Shown: positions 10,951 through 23,248, counted from the first letter of the stretch. The stretch is DNA of 64,000 nt from Torymus aiolomorphi (GCA_036365515.1 CM070877.1:55154475-55218474), one strand, 5' to 3'. The notes: generated by a model from the sequence alone, not told the origin. Numbers and translations: made by a program.

Positions 10951-12533
10951 AGCATCTCAAAAACAATGGATTTAAAATTTTTTTCTTTTTTCGCCACGAT
11001 GAAATGGTGTATGTTTGGGGGTGATTTTTGTTGATTTTATTTTCATGCACTTTTATCAGTTGCTAACATCATTTATATCACTGTAGAATCAATTCCGAGC
11101 GGAAATAATAATTATTTGGAAGTTTGGACTTTCGTTGAAGTCGCAACGTTGCAAACTTCAACCACATATACATATATTTTTGAGATCTATCTCAGATAAA
11201 TTGAAAGATCGTTTTCACATTGTTAAGGATAAAGATAAAATGTAAGATTCTTGTAAAATAAAATGTTATCCAAAACTAAAGACGAATTTTTTTTTTTGGA
11301 TATAATCTATGATATCGTTTTCAATCTAAAGACAATGCTTAACAATGAAAATAAAAAAAAATTATAAAATGTTACTACTGCAATAACTTTATATGATAAG
11401 TGAAAGGAGACAATTCGGTTGAGCGCTAAGAAACCAGACAACTTACAATTAGCCGAGCGCTAAGAAACGTGACAATTAGGTCTAGAACTAAGAAACAATA
11501 TATGGGCTCCTATTTTAGCAGTATAGCTAGGGGGTTTTTGGCTCCCCCCCACTATCTCACTCATCGACGACCCCCCTCCTTCACCACGCCCCTCATCCAT
11601 GGTGCAGGACGTCACAAACCTTCCAGAACATTCGAGAGGCAGGCCCCGCAGTGACGTCATCGAACCTTCTCGAAGATTGCACAATAGCCCGCAAACGTTT
11701 TAAAAATGCGCAATTCTGCCACCTTGTTGCGCAAACGCGAATAACCCATTCCCCCGTTGAATGTTCGATGAAGTTCTAGACCATTCTGTAATTAATCATG
11801 GATCATTGTGAGCGAATATTGCGCAAACGCGAGTAACCCATTGAGATGGGCGCGCGCGCTTTTTCGTGCAGGGACATGCATGCAGCGCATCGGCCGATAT
11901 TCGCTACCACCTTATCGCAGCGATTCTCGGAATTCCGATTATTTTAATCGCGCTAATGACATGTATTCTTCTGCGACCTCTTAGGAGGTGTCAAATTACA
12001 GATAAACAATTTTTACCCCTAGAACACCGATTGACGTCATTAAATATTACACCGTCATTAAATGTTCTTTCCAAAACGCGCGTTCGCGTGGATTGGAGCT
12101 GCGGTGGACAACGCGGAGCATACGTGGCCCCGGAGCGAGCAGTGTGCATCATGGAGCATGTGATACTGTGTGACATCAGATGTCATCGAGCAGTAGAACT
12201 CATTACGATAGAAGCTTTCGGGCATCTCCTTATCGCTACGATTCTTGGAACTGGAGAGTATTTCAATTGCGCTCTCCTTCTCCACACTCTTTCGTCTTAC
12301 TTACAGAATTAAAAATGGTTAAATTATTAATAAAATTAATATTCGGCAATATCAATGAATTGACAGCCCCTATAATCGCTTGTCGTCAGAGAATCAAAAT
12401 TTGTTTATTTGTTCGATATCTCAAGCCGTTCGCGAGATATAGAATTTATTTGATTTGAGCATGAGTTTATTGCTGAGATTTCGCATACAATTTTGAAACA
12501 TGTGAATGAAATTTAATATTTTGTAGGCGCACT
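10951..12533. other. Non-coding region with short direct repeats
   Basis: I find no credible gene. GAGCGCTAAGAAAC recurs near 11422 and 11456, with a weaker copy near 11487. GCGCAAACGCGARTAACCCATT occurs near 11735 and 11822. A third pair (CTTATCGCWRCGATTCT) is near 11912 and 12228. Origin unknown; probably old repeat debris. Confidence 0.5.
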
Positions 12534-13107
12534 TTTTTATAAGCTACTTAAGGGGGTCAGACACCTTTAAAATTTTCTTCATAAAATGACCTGAAAAAAA
12601 TAAATTTTCATAATTAGAAATATGTAGAAGTAGTATTCTGAAAATATATTCAATTTGTGTTAAAATGAGACCTAAAAAAAATTTTCATCTATTTTATCCC
12701 AAGATATGGCCATTTCAAAATTTATACTCTGCCGTCGAATCCGTGTTCAGGAACTGCATATATTTTAATGGGAGAGGGCTTAAAGTTTTGGTATTTTATA
12801 TTACTATGGGCTGAAGAGTTGTATGTATCCAATTTATTTAATTAAATATTATTTTACGATCAAAAATATTTAATCAAATAAATTGGATACCTACAACTCT
12901 TCAGTCCATAGTGATATAAAATACCAACATTTTAAGCCCTCTCCCATTGAAATATATGCAGTTCCTGAATCTGGAGTCGACGGCAGAGTTCAAAATTTAC
13001 ATTATGTAGAAAACATCTTTAAAGATAAAATTATTCAAATCCATCTTTATTTCTTTTGTAACACCTTCTCTGGCCCTAAATGTAAAAAAGTATTGTTTTT
13101 GGCTTAA
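12534..13107. repeat. Palindromic repeat element
   Basis: Arms of about 125 bp (about 12727-12850 and 12861-12985) are reverse complements with few mismatches, around a loop of about 10 bases. The flanks on both sides (starting near CAGACACCTTTAAAATTTTC on the left and TTCAAAATTTACATTATGTAG-like sequence on the right) reappear at about 49585-49830 without the palindrome arms. This looks like a non-autonomous repeat in which one copy acquired an inverted duplication. Confidence 0.7.
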
Positions 13108-13273
13108 AATCTTTTATTTTTGGAACAAATATTCTGGTACCTCAGTATACGGTCCAGCAGACTTGTAAGTTATGAGCGCACGTAATAGCAACAGCCATAT
13201 CCACATCAGTCAGTCAAGTTTGACATAACGATCCTTTGGTGCTTTTAAATCCGTATATTTGTAATAATCTTCA
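13108..13273. other. Spacer before Copia-1
   Basis: No feature recognised. The last five bases before the LTR (CTTCA, 13269-13273) would be the left copy of the target duplication; the right copy is lost with the 3' end of Copia-1. Confidence 0.4.
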
Positions 13274-13615
13274 TGTTGGCGATATACGGCTGCATGCCGC
13301 CCGTCACCGTTCGTCTAGAAGAGAGAGGCGCCACCTCTTAGACGCGGAATCAACTTCCTGCGCGAGAGCGCCGCGGAGCCGCTACTCGCCGCACGCCCCG
13401 TTATTCTTGCGAGAGACTCTGATTAGTGAGGACCGCCCCTACTCTTGTACTTGTAAATCTGTACTCGCGTTGCAACCACAGTTGCTTATTGTTTTATAAA
13501 ATTCAGAGAATGCGTCAGAGTCTTTTTCAATAAAGATCAGTTTTTCTTATACTTCGGAGTGATTATTTCGTGCCACCATCTAATCTTCCCAAAGTGATCC
13601 ACCAAAACTCCAACA
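13274..13615 (+). repeat. Copia-1 5' LTR
   Basis: A 342-bp segment starting TGTTGG and ending CCAACA, the inverted termini expected for a Copia LTR. AATAAA lies near 13529. It is followed immediately by a Copia-like primer-binding site. The partner LTR is absent, so the limits rest on the terminal motif and the adjacent primer site. Confidence 0.7.
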
Positions 13616-13631
13616 GATTATCGGCCCACGC
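13616..13631 (+). promoter_or_regulatory. Copia-1 primer-binding site
   Basis: GATTATCGGCCCACGC directly follows the LTR. It resembles the Drosophila copia site, which pairs with an internal part of initiator tRNA-Met. Inferred from resemblance. Confidence 0.55.
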
Positions 13632-14020
13632 AACCCTTCCACTGCACTGTGTGCACGAGTTTTTCCTGGTGGTGCTTGGAGGTTAGAGGAGCAGAGCGAG
13701 AGGTTCACGAGAGTCAGAGTAAGTAAAAGTTTTTTTTGTGCGTCAGAGAAAATTCCGCGCCGCGTGTGAATAAAATTCGCGAGTGAAGTCACGTACCGTT
13801 CACGGGAGTGTTTGCGATCAGAGTTTTGTTAAGTCAGAGACGGCTCACGAATGTAAAATTTTTAGAGACCGCGGAGTGCGCGCATTTTGTTCTATAACGA
13901 ACAAGGCACAAAAATCACGAAAGCGCGTGAAAAATTCAAAGTTATAGAATATTTTACATAAAACGCAGAGATCAGAATATGGATCCATGATACGTATATG
14001 TTTACAAAAGAACGCAACAT

Positions 14021-16735
14021 ATGCGATTTTTTTTTAAGACCAAACCTTTTTTTCTTTTTTTTTGCCCTCTTTTCAATAATAAAATAAAAATTCCAGAGTC
14101 AGAGAACGACAAAAATGCAGACTTGGAATTGGCACTACAGTGCCTCACCGGTGCCATCAACGACAATACTGATGCACTAAATAAGATGCGAGAGCAGCTG
14201 ACAAGCCTGGCTGAATCGACTAAAAAGAGGGAAGAAGAGCAGATTCGGATCAGTAAAACCTGCCTGGCAGAAATAAAAATTCTTTCAGAGCAAATGAAAG
14301 AGTCGAACATCCAGAGAACGGTAAACCCTCTATCTAACTCTACCGTAATTGAGACAAATCAGAGTAATAGTACAGAGAACTCAAATCAAATAAATATAAC
14401 AATGGAAAAATTAAATAAAACGTTAGAATCAAACACCAGTAAAATTCGCATTAAAAGTAATTTTACTTTAAATAACAAAAGTGATATAAACGTATGGTTA
14501 GATCAGTTGCATTCAGAGTTATCAGAGTATGATTTAACAGAGTACATAACTAACCCAGAGAAATTTCGAGATGACGTGACAGAAAAGACAACAAAAATCA
14601 AAATTAAAATAAGAGGCATTATATTAAGTCATGTTGACACAAATTATTACAAAACCGCTGCCAATTCATTGGCACGTAGCTTCCTCAAAATAATTTTTTA
14701 ATTCCTTTTATTAAATTAAAATTCGAAAAATAAATTTTTCTGTCCTCCGGCCGGAAAGCGCCAACTTCCCAGCCGCTGCGCCAAACGAAGTTGCCGCTTT
14801 CCGGCGCCGTCGAGCAGAAAAATAGTATACAGACCTTGGCCAGTAAAAAAGAAAGCCTCAAATCACATGTTTGTCAACCTCGGCTTCGCCTCGGCCGACA
14901 ATTACATGTGATCTGAGACATTTCTTATTTTTACTGCCTAGGTGTGTAATATACTATTTCACGAAAAAAATTGGAAAAATTTTATGGAAAATATTAACTT
15001 GTAATTTTTTTCATGGTTATTCATTGAGGTTCCATTTACAATTTATTTATTTGTGATTTTAATTATTATATGAATGGAAAACAATCTTCTTCAAGTTCTA
15101 TTCTTCATCAAATTTTTCTTCTTGAAGTCCACTGTCAACGGCTTCTCGTCGTACATTGGTTCGTAATAAAAAAAATATTCTAAAGTTGTTCTTTGATTGT
15201 GTTTACCTCAAATATTTCTGAAATTTATGAACCAATCATTTTGCCAAAAGAACTCATCCGAGAACTATCAATAATATACCTCTACAATGAATTTTGAAGC
15301 GAATAAGACAATTTTACTCTTGTAATAGTTGAACATATAAAACTCATTTTTTTTCATTTTTCAATTTTTACGTTTTTGTTAATAACAAAAGAACCGTGAT
15401 AGCTAGAGAATTAATTTTTTAAAGAAAATATAGGTAATTTAATTCTCTTTCGAATGCCACCCACTCTATTTAGATACATAGAGCCGTTCTCGAGAAATTA
15501 CGATTTAAAAAAAAAATTTTTTAAATTTTAACCTCAAACATCTCCGAAATTTATGGATCAATCCTTTTGCCCAAAGAACTTACTCGATTGGTATACAAAA
15601 TCTACCCCTACAAAGAATTTCAAAGTGATTAAGCCAATTTTACTATAGTTACTGAACGACAAAAAAAATCACTTTTTTTTATAAATTATTTTTTTTTTCA
15701 AAAAATAATGAATAGAAAAACCTAAAAATTTAGTATGTTATAGTACTTAATATCCTTTATAACCAAAAAAATATTCATGTTAATATCTTCTTTTAATTTC
15801 AAAATATAACTTATTTACAAAAAATTAGGTTTTCATCAATAACTTATGACGAAATATAGCTACCGACTTTTTTTTTTTTTTAAATTGTCGATAATTTTAT
15901 CCTACATGTAGAGAATTCATGGTATATAAACAATATTTGTTCTAAATATTTAAAAAATCGAAAATAAAAATTTTGAAAATTAAAAAAAAGGCTATAAAAA
16001 AAAAAATTAAATTTTACAAAAATAGAATATTGACCCCAATTGTGGAAGCAAAATCTAAAAAAATGATCACTCTCCCGTTAAAATCGGTCGAGTAGATCAT
16101 GAGATATCAGCGTATACGGACATACATACACACACACACACACACATCCATACGGACATTTTCTAAAAATAGTGTATTTCCATTCCAAATTTGCTAAATA
16201 ACATTCCTAACACATTATCTCATAACCTTTTTTTTTACTATCACAAAGCTTCCTCTAGGAGGAAGCAAAAAGTTGTTGAATAAAAAGCTGTTGATAAATA
16301 AAATCAAAGAAATAAGGCGGGTTGAAACAAACACGACTGACATAACTGTTAGACAAAAATTATATAAAATCAGAAAGAGTAAGAAAGAAAAAGTATCAGA
16401 GTTTTGTAATCGTTTCAACGACATAATTAAGGAGACACCTATATTACAAAAATACCACTATCAGAGGAAGAGATAAGAGCCGCCTTTTATAATGCAGTGT
16501 GTGACACTAGCCAAGAGCTAAGATCCACTTTCCTTGTGAAGAACCAAACGGGTTCAGAGATGACGAAAGAAGATATGATTAATTGCTTATTACAGGTGGA
16601 AGCACAGACTCAAACTGACCCAGAGGTCAAAGCTAACCAGAGCATCCAGCTTAACCAGAGTCAACAGGGTCATCAGGGCACCAGAAAAAGAGATCTGTCG
16701 ATAAAATACCACAGGTGTAACAAGTCTGCATGACA
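14021..16735 (+). pseudogene. gag: Copia-1 gag, interrupted by insertion
   Basis: The N-terminal part (about 14100-14680) reads as Gag with a coiled-coil-like region and NVWLDQLHSELSEYDLTEYI. Copia-2 Gag shows that the frame should continue into LLNKKLLINKIKEIRR (from about 16267) and KLYKIRKSKKEKVSEFCNRFNDIIKE. The insert at 14679-16266 splits it. A zinc-knuckle segment (YHRCNKSA, stop, HRASECP, then CYVC...CDQCP) spans 16706-16830 and contains an in-frame TGA. Dead gene. Confidence 0.75.
14679..16266. mobile_element. AT-rich insert splitting Copia-1 gag
   Basis: About 1.59 kb with no coding capacity inserted in gag. The left edge reads GCTTCCTC; the right edge is a small palindrome, GCTTCCTCTAGGAGGAAGC, so the ends are inverted. 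The insert holds two long paralogous segments (each with 'tcatttttttc..' runs and the phrase ACCTCAAAYATYTCYGAAATTTATG) and a CA microsatellite near 16129. No transposase and no certain target duplication, so its class is unknown. Confidence 0.55.
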
Positions 16736-17785
16736 CCGGGCGTCTGAATGTCCCTTAGCCAAGTACAACTCATGGTTCTGCTATGTTTGTAACGAGATGA
16801 GGGGACCCAATAAATGTGACCAGTGCCCCAACAATGTTCAGAGGTATGATGATCAGAGTAATATCAATAATAACAGAGGCAAAGGCAGAGGTTCATTCAG
16901 AGGCAACAATAGTCATAGGGGTAAAAATAACCGACACACTCCATATGACAAAAGCAAGAGACCAGAGAACAGAGAAAATCAAGCAAATGCAAATTTAGCA
17001 GGTAAGATTTCAGAGTTAAATAATAAAAATAATAATATCGGTATTATAGCCGACTTCGGTGCTACAGAGCACTTAACAAATAAAGAGTTTTTACTCAAAA
17101 ATTTTGTTAAGAGCACAGAAGGAGAAACTAAAACTGCTAATAAAAGTAAGAAAGTAAATATTAAAATTTATGGGAAAGGTAACTTATATTTAAATAATTC
17201 AGAGAATAAAACCATAAAGTTATCAAATATCATAGAAGCCCACAATTTAACAGACAATTTGCTTTCTCTGAGAAAATTTTCAGATGCAGGGTATGGCATA
17301 TATCTAGATGATAAAGAGCTGAGAATATTTAACAGAGAAACAAATGAAAATTGCATCATAGGAGTATACCAGAAACCAAACTGGATAATTAATATGAACA
17401 TTCAGAGTAATCCAGAGTCACAGGAAGACAGTGATATGTACATTACCACAGCACACCTGGTTACTTTGGAAGATTTCCTGTCACAAGCTCAAGAAATATC
17501 AGAGGAGCTGTGTAACACAGACAAAGGACTTGAGCTTGGGAGGGAGAAAGTACAGGAAATTGAACAACAGAAATCAGTTACTAATGAAAAAGATACTAAA
17601 TTTGGCACAAGTGAAAACTATCTGGACAGAAAAATACTAGATTTAAATCAAACAGTATCACAAACAGAAAGAGAGAAGTTAGAGAAAGTCCAAGAAAATT
17701 GTGATCCAAAAGAGAACGTAAAGAGTATAAGTGAAGGCATGTTATGGCACATAAGACTTGGACATGCTTCACTAGAGTACCTTAA

Positions 17786-20700
17786 GGGGACAAGCCATGG
17801 TTGAACCTGAAAAAAAGCTATTGTATTAATTTTTTAATAACAAAGCCAATATATAATTTTAAGATTTCAAACTTTTTTTATTATTAAGTTATACAATTAC
17901 CTATAATTTAAGACTACATCATCCAGGTGTTTAAGATTTTGGTCTTGCAGCCCATTAGATTAAGAAACCCTTCTGAATTAGAAACTGGCATGTCATTGCC
18001 GCAGGAAATTTTTTGAACAAATCAAGGCAGGGGTCTGGTTACTTAGGAGTACCTTTGTAGTTATACCAGTTATAGTAAATGTGAGCTACTTTTTTTTTTA
18101 AAAATTTTTAAAATTGTTTTTTAATGAAAAATCTAATTTTTTTATGTTTTTTTTATTAAAATTTCAATATTTTTGTAATTTTATTTTATAATTTTTTTTC
18201 TAAAGCCTTTTTCAAAAAAGTACCTCACATTTTCTATAACCAACACAATTTTAAAGATACTCCTAAATTTCCAAACCTCTAGCTTGCTTTATTTAAAAGA
18301 AATCCTGCGGCAAAGTCCCTGTAAATACAAAAAACAAGTTATTCAGAAATTCAATTCAAAGTTTTGGTTTTCTATAACTTTATATAAGTTACAAAACTAC
18401 TTACCAAAAATTTTTTTTTCATTCTGTATGATATACTTTAGTGGAAAAATGAAACAGATGCCAATTAGATGAAAGTAGTCCTGGCTAAATCATTTTAACT
18501 GTTGAATAAACCTATAAAAAAGAATTTCATTAATTCAACAATATTTTTTAATTTCTTAGATTAATACATAAATGTTATACTTATTTTTTTTTTCGTACTA
18601 GGCTGAAAACATTGTTAGTCATAAATGTTATTGACAGTAAAAATAACCTCAAAATAAATTAATCCTTTTATGAGAGCCAATAACACACCGGTAAAAAGAA
18701 AAAAATTAATAAATATTATATTAGCTATTATCGCATAAAAATAACTTTTTACCTACTCTAGTAAGAACATGGTGCATATGACTCTTCAGGTAAATACAAT
18801 TGCAGTCTCCTTCGTTTTCTCCTATTTTCTAAAGTGTTTTCTTCGGCATTCCTCTCAGCATGAAATAATCTGATGTCATTGCTTTTCTGTGCCCACTCAA
18901 TTGCAGCTACTCCAGGTTTCACATCAAAGGCTTCCATAATATTCAGAAAACCAACTCTTCCATCATTGAAGCAAGTGACAGCAATACAAGCACCTGCTGT
19001 GAGCACATGTACACCACTGAAGGAGGTCTTGGTTACAATCTTCCAAACTGAATTATTAAAACTCTCATTACTATTTTCGGTGTAACCGCCTAAACATCTG
19101 TGAAGCAGCTCCTGTTCAGAGAGATCTTTGTAAATTGGTTTCAACTGCTCCATAATCACTGCAGGAATACTGTCTTTATGATGAAAATCTTTTAGTTTTT
19201 TTTGAGCCTTAGCTTTTTGCCACTTGCACCAACTGCTCTGTCCTGGTGGGCATAAATGATGTTGAGGATTCTGGTCTGTGGAAATCTTGTGGTAGTACGT
19301 AGCCCATATAGCATTCAGCATTTTTTCTACAGAGTCCGTGTTGTTTCTGATGGCATTACCATAATATGTGGTGAGCTGATCAATTACTTTTGCTGTTAAT
19401 CGTTCTTGGCCTCCAATGGTTTTCCCATCGTCTAATAACTTTTTTCCAAAATTTTTCTTTAAATTCCTGAGTCTGGTTCCCATTCGTTTCTGGACGTGTC
19501 CCACACACTCCTTCTTCTCAACTTTAACTTCATCTCCATACGGTTTGGCCTGGCACAAAGCACTGTACACTTTCGAATCTCCATCTCCAATGTAATGATG
19601 GTATTTTACATTATACTTTTCTTGAGATCTTCTAAACATTTCCACAACTCCATCGACTTCCATCTTTCCAGCACTTCCTTCATGGTTTGCTGCACATTTA
19701 TCTTGATGATCACTGAACCAGTCTTCATATTCTTCTGTGCCTTTTCTATTTTCCCACTTTAAACATGCTTTACAAAAACTGTTCTTGATAAATATGTCAA
19801 GAACTTGTTGAGAACGCAAGCCAATCAAACTTGAAATTCCTTGAAGACTGCGTCTGTTGGTTTCATAAGCATTGCTTTGAGCTCCAACTTGCTTGCTCGT
19901 GCTTATAATTCTTCTCTCTGAACAATTTTTGCACATAATGTTAAATTTGGAGCCAAGTCCTCGAATATCTTCTTCTATAATTTTAACTTGTCCTTTACAT
20001 GTTGCACATACAAGAAATTTCTCCAGCTGTAAGAACAGAATGTTTATATCTATTATTCTGTTTCTTGTTTGTGACGCTTCTACAGATATATCTTTTATTT
20101 TCCCTGAAGTTGTACTTCTTTTCCTTTTGTTCGTGATTTTTTGTTGAACATTCTCTGAATTTTTGTTAAATCCTTTATGTTTTTTTTTTCTTCCAAATTT
20201 TCTCTTCTTTCCTGGAGCTCCTGATGTTCTATTTCTCTTGTCAGAATCCATAGTGGCTAATATCTAATCCTCTATAATGTTAGTTATTAAAAAACACAAA
20301 TAAAAGTCACTCACTGAACTCACTAAATTAAAAATATTAACAACACTTTGCACAGTGCAGTTAACCTAAAATCGCTGTCTTCTACACTCTCAGTTAAAAG
20401 AGTTCTACACAGCACTTTATTTACAAAAAAATTTTTTGTCAATACTGAATAAATTGCATTGAAAAATGCAGATTCAATTATATTCAAAACACTTTTAGTT
20501 TAAATCCCAACGACTATGGCGCTGACAGAACGTAAACAGATGAGATTTTAAACCATCTATATGTATTGTACGTATTATACTTTTGTATAAGTAGAGTAAA
20601 AGTAAAATACACGAGGTTTATACCTCGAGTTAAGTTTGCCTACTATGTCAATGTACATTTACGTTCTAAATTCAGTATTGTATGCTGTGAAGCATAAAAT

Positions 20701-20913
20701 AATATAAGATTAACAATAGTATATCTAAAATGGATAATTTAGAAAAATCACTAAATATGCAAAAAAGTGACTTCACGGTTTTAGCTGTATTTTCTAAACG
20801 AAATCGAATTTGGAAATGCGGTTGGAAGCATGGTATTCAGCGGAAAATTTGCTATCAAAATAGTACATAAAAAAAAAATCGATTTTTCGACCCCCTAACC
20901 ATGGCTTGTCCCC
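17786..20913 (-). mobile_element. Kolobok-like DNA transposon flanked by TTAA
   Basis: The 3128-bp element is flanked by TTAA (17782-17785 and 20914-20917) and has perfect 17-bp terminal inverted repeats, GGGGACAAGCCATGGTT. Removing it rejoins the Copia-1 frame, confirming the limits. The non-coding part 17822-18750 holds an imperfect inverted repeat (about 18037-18095 versus 18217-18278). 20252-20913 is the transposase upstream region. TTAA duplication and G-rich ends fit Kolobok; piggyBac also uses TTAA, but its transposase differs. Confidence 0.85.
18758..20251 (-). CDS. Kolobok-like (Mutator-like domain) transposase
   Basis: An intact 497-residue transposase. The N-terminal 60 residues are very basic (GKKRKFGRKKKHKG), likely nuclear-targeting. 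A zinc-ribbon-like pair follows (CATC ... CKNC, about residues 77-105). The core has the GDGDSKVY motif, which carries probable catalytic Asp residues, then ECVGHVQKRMGTRLR, CPPGQSSWCKWQ and GGYTENSNESFNN. These match, from memory, the group annotated as Mutator-like transposase domain and assigned to Kolobok. No stop or frameshift, so it may be functional. Start: the first ATG, 662 bases inside the right terminus. Confidence 0.75.
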   Translation of the reverse strand: MDSDKRNRTSGAPGKKRKFGRKKKHKGFNKNSENVQQKITNKRKRSTTSGKIKDISVEASQTRNRIIDINILFLQLEKFLVCATCKGQVKIIEEDIRGLGSKFNIMCKNCSERRIISTSKQVGAQSNAYETNRRSLQGISSLIGLRSQQVLDIFIKNSFCKACLKWENRKGTEEYEDWFSDHQDKCAANHEGSAGKMEVDGVVEMFRRSQEKYNVKYHHYIGDGDSKVYSALCQAKPYGDEVKVEKKECVGHVQKRMGTRLRNLKKNFGKKLLDDGKTIGGQERLTAKVIDQLTTYYGNAIRNNTDSVEKMLNAIWATYYHKISTDQNPQHHLCPPGQSSWCKWQKAKAQKKLKDFHHKDSIPAVIMEQLKPIYKDLSEQELLHRCLGGYTENSNESFNNSVWKIVTKTSFSGVHVLTAGACIAVTCFNDGRVGFLNIMEAFDVKPGVAAIEWAQKSNDIRLFHAERNAEENTLENRRKRRRLQLYLPEESYAPCSY

Positions 20914-22240
20914 TTAAACAACTTCAAAAAATCAGAGGAGAAGTTATAGAAAGTAAAATTCAACAGAGAAATTTCAGAGTGTGAGGTATGCATACTAGCC
21001 AAAATAGAAAATTTACCATTCAGAGATAAGAGATCCAGAGCAACCAGGCCCCTGCACACCATACATATGGAAACAATGGGACCTATTAAATCAGCATCGT
21101 TTCCAGGTGATAACAAGTTCATCACTGTGCTTATAGACAATTACTCCAGATACGCCAGAGCATATTGCGTCAAACACAAAAACGAAGCTGGGAAATGTTT
21201 AGAGGAATTTCTAATTCATATGAGAAATTTAATAGGAAAACAAGAGAAAGTATGTTTTATCAGAGCAGACAACGGAACAGAATTCAATGGAGGAGAGTTT
21301 TCAGAGGTTATGAAAAAGGAAGGTATAAGCAAAGACTTTGCCCCTCCTTACATACCAGAGTTAAATGGAACAGCCGAACGGTTTAATAAAACCATCCAGC
21401 AGAAAATCAGAGCCTTGATGTTTGATTCAGGTATACCATCAACAATGTGCATCACAGCCACAGAAGCAGCGATTCACGTATACAACAGAACTCCACTGTC
21501 AAAAATTTTTCCAGATAAAAAGAGTCACTTTGAGAATGTGAGGAGATTTGGATGTATAGCCTACGCAAAAATACCTATTACAGAGAATAAATTTTCAGAG
21601 AAAGCTTTAAAAGCCTTTTTGATCGGGTACACCCCTACGGGATACCTTCTGAGGCATCTACAAACAAACAGATTTATGAACTGTATGAAGAGGAAGAACT
21701 GCAGTCGATGAAAGAGAATGATGTCTGAGAAATAATAGATAGACCCACTTCTACTCAGAGGAACAGGAAACCAAACATTATAGATTTAAAATGGGTCTTT
21801 AAGAGAAAAATGGACGAGAATGGACTAGAAAAGTTCAAGGCCAGATTAATCATCAGAGGATTTAAGGACAAGAACGTCTATGAACTCAGAGAAACCTATG
21901 CACCAGTATCAAGACTGGCAGTAATCAGAGCGTCCTTGGCCATCATAAATAAATATGATCTGGATCAGTACAACTTGACGTTAAAACTGCTTTCCTGAAT
22001 GGAATCTTAGAAGATGACATATACATGGAAATTCCAGAAGGCGTAAGTACCAGAGACTCAGAGAAGTCCAGAGTTTGCAAATTAAAGAAGACATTGTACG
22101 GCCTGAGGGTCAGCCCTAAAAGATGGAATCAGAGATTTGCAGAGGAAGTAAATAAACTTGTATTACAGAGAGATATACACGACCCATGCTTATTTACTTG
22201 GAGGAAAGGAGGATCTGGCATTGCTAGTGCTGTATGTCGA

Positions 22241-23248
22241 CGACATTATACAATAATTATTAACTCACTTAGTAAATTTAATAAAATTGGAGCAGATATA
22301 TTAATAATACAAAATAAAAATCATCATATAGTTAATGTTGATAAAAAAAAATTATTTCTTTATTAATAATTATATTACGAGTTTTTCTCCGTAAATATAA
22401 AAAATTAATTAAAATAAATAATGCAGAAGAACAAATACCATGACCAATTATTATCAATAATCTTCCCTTAACTCCTCAAAATGTAAGACTTATAAGACCT
22501 ATTAATATTATACTTATATGAACTACTGATGAATAAGCAACAATTAATTTTATATCATAATGACGTAAACAAACTAATCTTAAATATAAAAAACCCACTA
22601 ATCTAATAACTATAAATAAATAATTAAATTTAATTCTTAACCTTTTTATTATTATTATAGAACGAATAATACCATAACCACCTAATTTTAATATAAAACC
22701 TGCTAAAACTATTGATCCTGATACAGGAGCTTCAATATGGGCTTTAGGTAATCACATATGAAATATAAATAAAGGTAATTTAACTATAAATGCTATTAAT
22801 ATAAATAAATAAAAAATAAATTCATTAATATATAATTTTAAATTTTCATAATTTAACATAAATAAATAATTTAAACTATTTACATTATTAAATAAATAAT
22901 ATAATAAAATTAATAAAGGTAATGAAAATAATATTGTATATAATAATATAAATATACCAGCATTAACACGTTCAGGCTGATATCCTCATCCTATAATTAA
23001 GAAAAATGTAGGAATTAAACTAATTTCAAAAAATAAATAAAAAATAAAATAATTTATTGTTATAAATCTTATTATTAAAAAAAATAATAATTGAATTAAA
23101 ATAAAACTAAATAATTTACTAAATTTAATATTAAATCTTGACATAAATATTATATTAATAATTCATAAACTTAAAATAATTAAAAAAAAATTAATATAAT
23201 CTAAACCAAATCTATTATAAAGTAAAAATCAATCCATTCCTCTTATAT

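Larger units (their letters stand above)
13274..22240 (+). mobile_element. Copia-1 LTR retrotransposon, truncated and decayed
   Basis: A 5' LTR and primer-binding site are followed by gag and pol in Copia order (Gag, protease, integrase, RT). It is interrupted by a 1.6-kb AT-rich insert (14679-16266) and a Kolobok-like transposon (17786-20913). It ends abruptly right after the RT motif YVDDI, where mitochondrial sequence begins; the rest of RT, RNase H and the 3' LTR are missing. Confidence 0.88.
16797..22240 (+). pseudogene. pol: Copia-1 pol, interrupted and truncated
   Basis: Protease reads IADFGATEHLTN: the usual DSGA active site has become DFGA. The GAG-pre-integrase domain (LWHIRLGHASLEYLK) is cut by the Kolobok-like element and resumes after 20913. 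Integrase is recognisable (IDNYSRYARAY, IRADNGTEFNG, APPYIPELNGTAERFNKT). A deletion near 21660-21690 removes the linker to RT. RT fragments follow with frameshifts (DLKWVFKRK, ETYAPVSRLA, VKTAFLNG, KTLYGLRVSPKRW), ending at LYVDD (about 22222-22236). Confidence 0.85.

Noticed and set aside
11866..12312. 148-codon ORF on the plus strand
   Set aside because: No recognisable domain, overlapped by ORFs on the other strand, and spans direct-repeat debris; likely chance.
12883..13107. 74-codon ORF
   Set aside because: Overlaps one arm of the palindrome; not a gene.
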